Below, one piece after another: positions 1-4,157 of a DNA stretch of 5,304 bases. The notes beneath the pieces are model-generated. The model was not told where the DNA came from and searched no databases. It saw nothing but the letters and a program-made list of their open reading frames with translations. The stretch covers positions 1 through 5,304 of the forward strand of contig JBGPZW010000195.1 in NCBI GenBank assembly GCA_041493955.1, read 5' to 3'. The DNA comes from QHYU01 sp041493955. Its GTDB lineage: Bacteria > Acidobacteriota > Terriglobia > Acidiferrales > UBA7541. Position numbers and translations under genes: made by a program. Positions within the stretch are counted from its first letter, which is position 1. The number at the start of each line of letters is the position of its first letter.

Positions 1-149
1 CGCTGGCCTCCTACGACTGCGTGGTCATCGCCACCGACCACTCCAGCTACGACTACCCGGGGATCGTGGAGGCCGCGCAGTTGGTCGTGGATACCCGCAA
101 CGCCACCCGCCGCATCACCCGCCACCGCAACAAAATCGTCCACTGCTGA
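1..149 (+). CDS. Nucleotide-sugar dehydrogenase, C-terminal fragment (5' end outside window)
   Basis: Only the last 48 residues are present, read from base 3 to the TGA at 147-149. The visible part reads YDCVVIATDHSSYDYPGI, followed by a segment ending in VVDTRNATR. This is the pattern of the C-terminal UDP-binding domain of the UDP-glucose/GDP-mannose dehydrogenase family (WecC, WbpO, TviB, Ugd), in which an ATDH..YD strand-loop and a terminal DTRN motif are conserved. Family members oxidise the C6 hydroxyl of a UDP- or GDP-sugar to a uronic acid with two NAD+, in the cytoplasm. The ATDH..YD form resembles the UDP-HexNAc (WecC/WbpO-like) branch more than classical Ugd, but the substrate cannot be read from this fragment. 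The next gene starts 7 bases after the stop on the same strand, so the two are probably cotranscribed. The catalytic Cys and the Rossmann domain lie outside the window. Confidence 0.85.
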   Translation, partial: LASYDCVVIATDHSSYDYPGIVEAAQLVVDTRNATRRITRHRNKIVHC

Positions 150-156
150 GCCAGAC

Positions 157-747
157 ATGAGTACCTACCGTGAGGAAATCTGCGCGCAAATCCAAGAGAG
201 CTGCCGGGTAAAGCAAAGCCTCTCCGACGAGCTGCTCGGCCGCATTGAGGAGTTCGCCAGGAAGTCCGCCGCGGCATTGGCAGCGGGCAAGAAACTGGTC
301 TTCTTCGGCAACGGAGGCAGCGCGGCGGACGCACAGCACCTGGCCGCGGAGCTGGTGGTGAGGTTACGCGCCGACCGGCCGGGCCTGCCCGCACTGGCGC
401 TCACGACGAACCCCTCCGTGTTGACCGCGGCGAGCAACGACTACGGCTTTGAGCAGGTGTTCGCCCGGCAAATCGAATCGCTGGTCTCGCCGGGAGACGT
501 CCTGGTGGCGCTCTCCACCAGCGGTTCGAGCCCCAACGTGGTCCGCGGCGTCGAGGCAGGCGCGAAGCGCGGCGCCCTCCGGGTGGCGCTGACCGGAGAG
601 ACCGGCGGTGAACTCGCCGGCAAGGTGGATGTGCTGATCAACGTGCCCTCGCGCGACCCGCAACGCATTCAGGAAGCTCACATCACGATCGGCCACATTG
701 TCTGCTCGATCATCGAGCAGCTCCATCGGAGCAAGCCCACTTCCTGA
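157..747 (+). CDS. gmhA: Sedoheptulose-7-phosphate isomerase (GmhA family, SIS domain)
   Basis: The 196-residue product matches GmhA in length and motifs. GmhA converts D-sedoheptulose 7-phosphate to D-glycero-D-manno-heptose 7-phosphate, the first step to ADP- or GDP-heptose for LPS core or other glycans, in the cytoplasm as a tetramer. A helical N-terminus (about 1-45) precedes a single SIS domain. The sugar-phosphate loop FFGNGGSAADAQHLAAEL spans about 49-66, and a second phosphate-binding loop, LSTSGSSPNVV, lies at about 119-129. The family's metal and catalytic positions are all present: H61, E65, Q172 and H180, the last two in RIQEAHITIGH. The ATG at 157 follows the upstream stop by 7 bases and has no clear Shine-Dalgarno, which suggests translational coupling. 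The DnaA-binding relative DiaA shares the fold, but the conserved H61/E65/Q172/H180 set favours GmhA. No GmhB, HldE or HddA is visible nearby. Confidence 0.9.
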   Translation: MSTYREEICAQIQESCRVKQSLSDELLGRIEEFARKSAAALAAGKKLVFFGNGGSAADAQHLAAELVVRLRADRPGLPALALTTNPSVLTAASNDYGFEQVFARQIESLVSPGDVLVALSTSGSSPNVVRGVEAGAKRGALRVALTGETGGELAGKVDVLINVPSRDPQRIQEAHITIGHIVCSIIEQLHRSKPTS

Positions 748-796
748 GCCGCGCGGCACGGGCTGCCGACCGGCTGCAGGCGCTTCGGGTTACTCA

Positions 797-824
797 TTGA
801 CAGTATTCTCTGCCCCTTTACTTG
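797..824 (+). promoter_or_regulatory. Possible sigma70-type promoter before the PilZ-like gene
   Basis: A perfect -35 consensus TTGACA lies at 797-802, in the 110-base gap after gmhA. With a 16-base spacer the -10 would be TACTTG (819-824), which is poor. Position fits a promoter for the gene whose likely ATG is at 858. No T-tract terminator is visible between gmhA and this site, so readthrough from upstream is possible. Only the -35 is strong. Confidence 0.35.
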
Positions 825-845
825 TCACATCCCGTCAGCTCACCT

Positions 846-925
846 AGGGTAGGTCGCATGGCCCAGGCATCCGCCCAAGAAGAGTCGGGGCCAAGCACCG
901 CCGCAGCCAGCGCCTGCTCCTGCAA
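846..925 (+). other. Probable out-of-frame 5' end of the PilZ-like gene (SD, ATG and RxxxR motif)
   Basis: An SD-like AGGGTAGG (846-853) sits 4 bases before an ATG at 858. That ATG opens a frame reading MAQASAQEESGPST, which continues as unconvincing sequence and stops at 996-998. The adjacent frame, which carries the main ORF, reads RRSQRLLLQ at 899-925 immediately before the ORF's first ATG. RRSQR fits the RxxxR motif that opens PilZ domains. That frame has no ATG, GTG or TTG between its upstream stop (845-847) and 926. A one-base deletion (or two-base insertion) near 899-901 would join MAQASAQEESGPST directly to RRSQRLLLQ and rebuild a normal PilZ N-terminus. Whether this is a real mutation or a sequence error cannot be told here. 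Confidence 0.55.
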
Positions 926-1234
926 ATGCCGGTCTTCGTCCAAGGAGAAGCAGAGGACGCGCGCGTCTTCGTGGAAGAGACCGAGACGCTGGTGGTGAAT
1001 GCTCACGGCGCGCTGATCGCGTTGTCCCGAAAGGTGGCCGCCGGGCAGGAACTGGTGCTGAAGAACGCGAGATCCCAAGAGGAGCGGCCCTGCAAGGTCG
1101 TCTATCTCGGGCACTTGAAGTCCGGAAAAATCCAGGTGGGGGTGCAGTTCTTGCAGCCCGCACCGCGCTTCTGGCACATCGACTTCCCGCCGAAAGATTG
1201 GACGCCGCCCGCTCCGGAAGACCACCTTAACTGA
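926..1234 (+). CDS. Small PilZ-like domain protein (N-terminus apparently frameshifted)
   Basis: The 102-residue ORF from ATG 926 reads as the body of a compact PilZ-type beta-barrel. It shows alternating short strands, an ETLVVNAHGALIAL segment (20-33), CKVVYLGHLKSGKIQVGVQFL (56-76, strand-turn-strand), and a C-terminal QPAPRFWHIDFPP (77-89). PilZ domains bind cyclic di-GMP through RxxxR plus (D/N)xSxxG. Here the RxxxR-like RRSQR lies just upstream of this ATG in the same frame. The second motif is degenerate (N25-A-H27, with H in place of S and no G at the last position), so canonical c-di-GMP binding is doubtful. No SD precedes 926, so this ATG is probably not the native start. The gene ends 5 bases from the stop of the convergent DUF3108 gene. 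I infer a cytoplasmic, possibly signalling, role. The family call rests on pattern recognition. Confidence 0.65.
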   Translation: MPVFVQGEAEDARVFVEETETLVVNAHGALIALSRKVAAGQELVLKNARSQEERPCKVVYLGHLKSGKIQVGVQFLQPAPRFWHIDFPPKDWTPPAPEDHLN

Positions 1235-1239
1235 TTTAC

Positions 1240-2070
1240 CTAAGGCAGTTGCTGTACGCGCGTCAGTTCCACCCGGCCGTTACCGAAAGGCACTTCGACC
1301 TCCAATAGAACAGGCGTATGCGTCGCGTCCTGCGCCAGCCAGACTTCGAAACTGGTCTGCGGCACTTCGCGGCCGTGCTCATATATGCGGAGCGCGATTC
1401 GCGAGGCGGTGAACTTGCCCGCGGGAACAGTGACGTCACCGCGTTCGAGCGTCAGGCGGGCCTTGACCTCGTAGAGTTTCCGGCCTTCAAAGACTGGGCA
1501 GTGGACTTCTTTATTGCGTTGCCAGTCCACCGCGCGGAGGTATTGCAGGAATCCGAGGGCATCTCGCGTGCCGGGAAGCACGCGGACCGCAGCGCCCGTG
1601 CCCGGAGCCGGGTCACCATTCGTGGTCATCCGGAGGACGGAGTCCTGCTGCTTGCCCTGCTCGCGCAAGTACATCTCGAATTGCAGGCTGGTCAGGCCGA
1701 CCGTTTCCGTGTAGGAATCAAACTGGTCATCGAGGGGGAAGAGCAGCCGCATCGTGTCCACGGTGCGGGCCAGGGCCTGAAAATGCCAGGCCTGTTGGCC
1801 ATAAAAGGGCCGGCGATCGAGCACGGCCAGCCGCACCGACGCCGCATTGACGGCAAATTTCGTCCACAGGACGCGGTAGTCGAGCTTTTCTCCCGGGAGG
1901 AAGGGCACCGCGGCTTCTATCAGCTTGGCTGGAGGCGATGTTTTGGGCCGGGAAGCGTGCTTCTTCTGGGACTGGGGCGCCACCGCACCCGATGCCGCGA
2001 AGAGCGCAGCCCACAGGCAAAGAAATCCCGCCGCGAAAGGAAACAGGCGCGCGTGGCGAGAGAGGTGCAT
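1240..2070 (-). CDS. Secreted DUF3108 domain-containing protein
   Basis: The 276-residue product is read from the ATG at 2070 on the minus strand. The frame stays open for 80 more codons upstream, but that stretch is Arg-rich and low in character. The ATG at 2070 is followed at once by a classic Sec signal peptide: basic MHLSRHAR, a hydrophobic core at about 10-26, and an ASGAVA cleavage region at about 26-31. A weak purine-rich GGGGAA precedes this ATG. A short Pro/Lys/Ser linker (about 32-50) leads to the mature domain, which starts FLPGEKLDYRVLW (57-69), the usual opening of DUF3108. It continues through a DDQFDSYTE segment (114-122), TRDALGFLQYLRA (168-180) and a C-terminal EVWLAQDATHTPVLLEVEVP (242-261). 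The D..R/H.PV near the end is typical of the family. No lipobox is seen, so a soluble periplasmic product is likely. Its function is unknown. It is divergent from the epimerase gene and convergent with the PilZ-like gene. Confidence 0.85.
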   Translation of the reverse strand: MHLSRHARLFPFAAGFLCLWAALFAASGAVAPQSQKKHASRPKTSPPAKLIEAAVPFLPGEKLDYRVLWTKFAVNAASVRLAVLDRRPFYGQQAWHFQALARTVDTMRLLFPLDDQFDSYTETVGLTSLQFEMYLREQGKQQDSVLRMTTNGDPAPGTGAAVRVLPGTRDALGFLQYLRAVDWQRNKEVHCPVFEGRKLYEVKARLTLERGDVTVPAGKFTASRIALRIYEHGREVPQTSFEVWLAQDATHTPVLLEVEVPFGNGRVELTRVQQLP

Positions 2071-2103
2071 TGTTCCCCGTTGGAGGCGCGAAGCCCCGGC
2101 GGC

Positions 2104-2121
2104 GTTGCCCCTTCGGGCAAA
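2104..2121. repeat. Short hairpin in the DUF3108 5' leader
   Basis: TTGCCC (2105-2110) and GGGCAA (2115-2120) form a 6-bp perfect stem around a CTTC tetraloop. It lies 34 bases upstream of the DUF3108 start codon and would be in that gene's leader if transcription begins further upstream. There is no T-tract, so it is not an obvious terminator. It may be incidental in GC-rich DNA. Confidence 0.3.
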
Positions 2122-2135
2122 CCCGCAGCGAAACC

Positions 2136-2165
2136 TTGTACGGCGCGCGGAGGGCACGCTATAGT
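2136..2165 (+). promoter_or_regulatory. Candidate promoter for the epimerase gene
   Basis: The hexamer TATAGT (2160-2165), one base from the TATAAT consensus, is preceded at 18 bases by TTGTAC (2136-2141), which keeps only the TTG of the -35 consensus. It is the most AT-rich promoter-like spot in the 241-base divergent gap. Transcription would start near 2172 and leave a leader of about 140 bases before the start codon at 2312. The -10 overlaps a small palindrome. Confidence 0.4.
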
Positions 2166-2172
2166 TAAGCGT
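2156..2172. promoter_or_regulatory. Imperfect 17-bp palindrome over the -10 box (possible operator)
   Basis: ACGCTATAGTTAAGCGT has matching 5-base arms (ACGCT at 2156-2160, AGCGT at 2168-2172) around a 7-base AT-rich centre. It covers the candidate -10 TATAGT. Its position between divergent genes suits a repressor site or a bidirectional promoter core. With one copy and short arms, chance is a real alternative. Confidence 0.3.
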
Positions 2173-2268
2173 ACCCAAAAAGCGGGGTGCGCGCCATGCC
2201 CTGTTGGCCGCTCGCCTCGCAGTGACAGCAAGATCTCGATTCCCGGCTGGCCTGCGCCGCGGCGAGGA

Positions 2269-2302
2269 GCGTGGCCGGCGCCCATGCCCCACGCCAAGGA
2301 GG
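2269..2302 (+). promoter_or_regulatory. Strong Shine-Dalgarno with an upstream hairpin
   Basis: AAGGAGG (2296-2302) sits 9 bases before the ATG at 2312 and settles that start over the in-frame ATG at 2204, which lacks such a site. Immediately 5' of it, GCGTGG (2269-2274) and CCACGC (2289-2294) can pair. The stem extends inward through GGC (2277-2279) with GCC (2286-2288) past a 2-base bulge. The stem leaves the Shine-Dalgarno free, so it may keep the ribosome site open or protect the leader. That role is inference. Confidence 0.5.
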
Positions 2303-2311
2303 ACCCCCAAG

Positions 2312-3283
2312 ATGCGCTACCTGGTGACGGGCGGAGCTGGCTTCATCGGCTCGAATACCGTGGACGAACTGGTAAAGCACGGCCACAGCGTCATCGTGCT
2401 GGATGACCTCTCAAACGGTAAGGAGTCCAATCTCTCTGGTGTGGTCGGCAAGATCGAGTTCATCCGCGGCAGCATCACGGACCTCGACACCGTGCGCAAG
2501 GCTTGCCGTGGCGCGGACTACGTCCTGCACCTGGCCGCGCGGGCATCGGTGCCGCGCTCGATCAAGGACCCCCTCGAAACCAACCGCGTCAACGTGGACG
2601 GCACACTGAATGTGCTGGTTGCGGCGCGCGACGCCAAGGTTCGCCGGGTGGTCTTTTCCGCCTCCTCCTCAGCCTACGGCGAAACACCCACACTGCCCAA
2701 GGTCGAAACCATGCCCGCGGCTCCCATTTCGCCGTACGGCGTTTCCAAACTGGCTGGCGAAATCTATCTGCAGGTCTTCGGCCGAGTATATGGCTTGGAG
2801 AATGTCTCGCTGCGGTACTTCAACGTCTTCGGGCCGCGGCAGGATCCCGGCTCGCCTTACTCCGGCGTGCTCTCGCGCTTCTGCCTGGCGCTGCTGCAGG
2901 GCGAGCCGCCGGTGGTGTACGGCGACGGCGAGCAGTCACGCGACTTCAACTACATTGACAACGTGGTGGAGGCCAACCTGCTCGCCTGCGAGGCGCCCAA
3001 TGCTTCCGGAAAGGTCCTCAACATCGGCACCGGCGGCCGCTTCACGCTGAATCACACGCTGAAATTGCTGGAAGAGTTCTCGGGCAGCCGCGTGAAGGCC
3101 AAGTACGAGGCACCACGCGAGGGCGACATTCGCGACTCGCAGGCCGACATCTCCCAGGCTCGCAAAATTCTGGGCTACAACCCGCGCGTGGGTTTCGAGG
3201 AAGGACTGCGGCGCACCTGGGAGTGGTATCGCACAACGCCCTCGAAGAGATCTCCGGTGCCGACGCCGGTCGTTTCTTCCTAG
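2312..3283 (+). CDS. NAD-dependent UDP-sugar 4-epimerase-like protein (extended SDR)
   Basis: The 323-residue product starts MRYLVTGGAGFIGSN, with the Rossmann glycine motif GGAGFIG at 7-13 and the NAD-ribose-contacting DD at 31-32. Extended-SDR landmarks follow: HLAARASVP (73-81), the Ser run ASSSAYG (117-123), the catalytic Y142-x3-K146 pair in SPYGVSK, LRYFNVFGPRQDP (167-179), and YGDGEQSRDFNYIDNVV (203-219) near the sugar-nucleotide site. The RYFNVFGPRQDP and GDGEQSRDF..ID blocks closely resemble the WbpP/TviC and GalE groups, which interconvert UDP-GlcNAc/GalNAc or UDP-Glc/Gal through a 4-keto intermediate with bound NAD. Exact substrate is not readable, and 4,6-dehydratase activity is less likely because the motif is SSS rather than the dehydratase TDE. 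The last 15 or so residues form a Pro/Ser-rich tail. The start is fixed by the AAGGAGG 9 bases upstream. Together with the dehydrogenase fragment this suggests UDP-uronate or HexNAc precursors for a surface glycan. Confidence 0.88.
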   Translation: MRYLVTGGAGFIGSNTVDELVKHGHSVIVLDDLSNGKESNLSGVVGKIEFIRGSITDLDTVRKACRGADYVLHLAARASVPRSIKDPLETNRVNVDGTLNVLVAARDAKVRRVVFSASSSAYGETPTLPKVETMPAAPISPYGVSKLAGEIYLQVFGRVYGLENVSLRYFNVFGPRQDPGSPYSGVLSRFCLALLQGEPPVVYGDGEQSRDFNYIDNVVEANLLACEAPNASGKVLNIGTGGRFTLNHTLKLLEEFSGSRVKAKYEAPREGDIRDSQADISQARKILGYNPRVGFEEGLRRTWEWYRTTPSKRSPVPTPVVSS

Positions 3284-3297
3284 AACGGAGCGGATCC

Positions 3298-3318
3298 CAC
3301 GGCGGCCTGTGCGCCGTG
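3298..3318. terminator. GC-rich hairpin between convergent genes (possible terminator)
   Basis: CACGGCG (3298-3304) and CGCCGTG (3312-3318) form a perfect 7-bp stem with a 7-base loop. It lies 14 bases after the epimerase stop and 19 bases beyond the stop of the convergent phosphatase, where a shared bidirectional terminator would be expected. Only TT follows on the plus strand, and no T-tract follows on the minus strand, so intrinsic termination would be weak. Confidence 0.4.
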
Positions 3319-3337
3319 TTGAGCGCGGGTCCCACTG

Positions 3338-4030
3338 CTACCGGGGCTCGCGGCCCTCGAAGTGGTCATCAAGGTGGCCTGGCAACTCGGTGAGGCTGTC
3401 CACGAGGACGTCCGGAGGATATTCGGCCAAACGCGCGCTGCCCAGGCCGTAGGTCACACCGCAGGCCCAAGTGCCCGCGTTGCGGGCAGTCAGCACATCA
3501 ATCTCCGAGTCGCCCACAATCATCGCTTCCCGCGGCGCCGCTCCGAAATCGCGAAGCAAGACTTCGGTGCCCTTCGGATCCGGCTTCTTCGTTTCAAAAC
3601 TGTTGCCGCCGTAGATGAACTGGAAATACGGGGCCAGTCCCAAGCCCTCGATGAGCCGGTGGCTGAAGCGCACGGGCTTGTTGGTCAGCACGGCCATCGG
3701 AAACCGGGCCAGGTGCGCCAGGCCTTCGCGCACGCCGGGATAGGTCACCGTGTTGTCGAGCATGTGCTCGCCGTAATAGGCCAGAAAGAATTCGAGCGCG
3801 TGGCGGCAATCTCCTTCGCCGACGCCTTCCCCCAGCGAGCGCTGGATGAGCATCGGCGCGCCCTGGCCGACATAGCCAAAGATCTGCTCGTGGGACAGCG
3901 GCGGACGGCCCATTTCTTTGAGCGCCGCGTTCACCGCGAGGGCCAGGTCCAGCTTGGAGTCGATCAGCGTGCCGTCCAGATCAAAGATGAGCGCGCGCAC
4001 GCCGACAATTTTTTTCAGGGTCCTGTTCAT
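3338..4030 (-). CDS. gph: HAD-superfamily phosphatase, phosphoglycolate phosphatase-like
   Basis: Read from the ATG at 4030 the product is 230 residues, normal for Gph/PpaX-type HAD-IA phosphatases. All four HAD motifs are present: the nucleophile motif ALIFDLDGT (D17 and D19 in this numbering), LTNK with T116, KKP with the motif III Lys at 149, and the acidic VGDSEID (D174, D178). A helical cap, about residues 25-95, lies between motifs I and II, as in subfamily I. Gph hydrolyses 2-phosphoglycolate, for example from repair of oxidised DNA ends. Relatives act on pyrophosphate or sugar phosphates, and the specificity is not decided by these motifs. An in-frame ATG at 4057 would add 9 residues (MFAWRRGKS) but has no Shine-Dalgarno. 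The 4030 start has GGGAAG a few bases upstream and puts the nucleophile motif at the usual distance. The gene is divergent from the DUF1015 gene and convergent with the epimerase. Confidence 0.85.
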   Translation of the reverse strand: MNRTLKKIVGVRALIFDLDGTLIDSKLDLALAVNAALKEMGRPPLSHEQIFGYVGQGAPMLIQRSLGEGVGEGDCRHALEFFLAYYGEHMLDNTVTYPGVREGLAHLARFPMAVLTNKPVRFSHRLIEGLGLAPYFQFIYGGNSFETKKPDPKGTEVLLRDFGAAPREAMIVGDSEIDVLTARNAGTWACGVTYGLGSARLAEYPPDVLVDSLTELPGHLDDHFEGREPR

Positions 4031-4060
4031 GGACTTCCCGCGCCGCCAAGCAAACATCCC

Positions 4061-4090
4061 ATTCTAGTGCAATTCGCCGGATTGTGTCGC
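4061..4090 (-). promoter_or_regulatory. Candidate promoter for the phosphatase gene
   Basis: On the minus strand TAGAAT (4066 down to 4061) matches five of six -10 consensus bases. GCGACA (4090 down to 4085) lies 18 bases upstream and shares GACA with the -35 consensus. Transcription would begin near 4055, just inside the longer possible ORF start at 4057. That independently favours the start codon at 4030. Confidence 0.35.
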
Positions 4091-4115
4091 AGCGGCGCGG
4101 GCCCGCTGTTAGAAT
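4086..4115 (+). promoter_or_regulatory. Candidate promoter for the DUF1015 gene
   Basis: TAGAAT (4110-4115) is a good -10 about 43 bases upstream of the DUF1015 start. The matching -35 at an 18-base spacer is GTCGCA (4086-4091), a weak match. The spacer is very GC-rich and contains a perfect 10-bp palindrome, GCGGGCCCGC (4097-4106). This -35 overlaps the -35 of the minus-strand candidate almost completely. Confidence 0.3.
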
Positions 4116-4157
4116 GATGCGCTCCGCTTCGCTGGCGATCCACCACGTGAGGAGCTG

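Noticed and set aside
748..757. Palindrome GCCGCGCGGC just after the gmhA stop
   Set aside because: It is self-complementary but has no loop and no T-tract, so it is not a credible intrinsic terminator. Such runs are expected in GC-rich DNA.
2071..2310. 80-residue N-terminal extension of the DUF3108 frame
   Set aside because: The extension is Arg-rich and would bury the signal peptide internally. The ATG at 2070 directly precedes the signal peptide.
2204..2311. 36-residue N-terminal extension of the epimerase frame
   Set aside because: The Rossmann motif of extended SDRs begins within a few residues of the N-terminus, and AAGGAGG is placed correctly for the ATG at 2312.
1318..2406. 362-codon plus-strand open frame opposite the DUF3108 gene
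   Set aside because: It is longer than the real gene but has no family motifs. The minus strand gives a signal peptide and an end-to-end DUF3108 pattern, so this is a GC-bias shadow.
3362..4117. 251-codon plus-strand open frame opposite the phosphatase
   Set aside because: The minus strand carries all four HAD motifs in order. The antisense frame has no recognisable domain.
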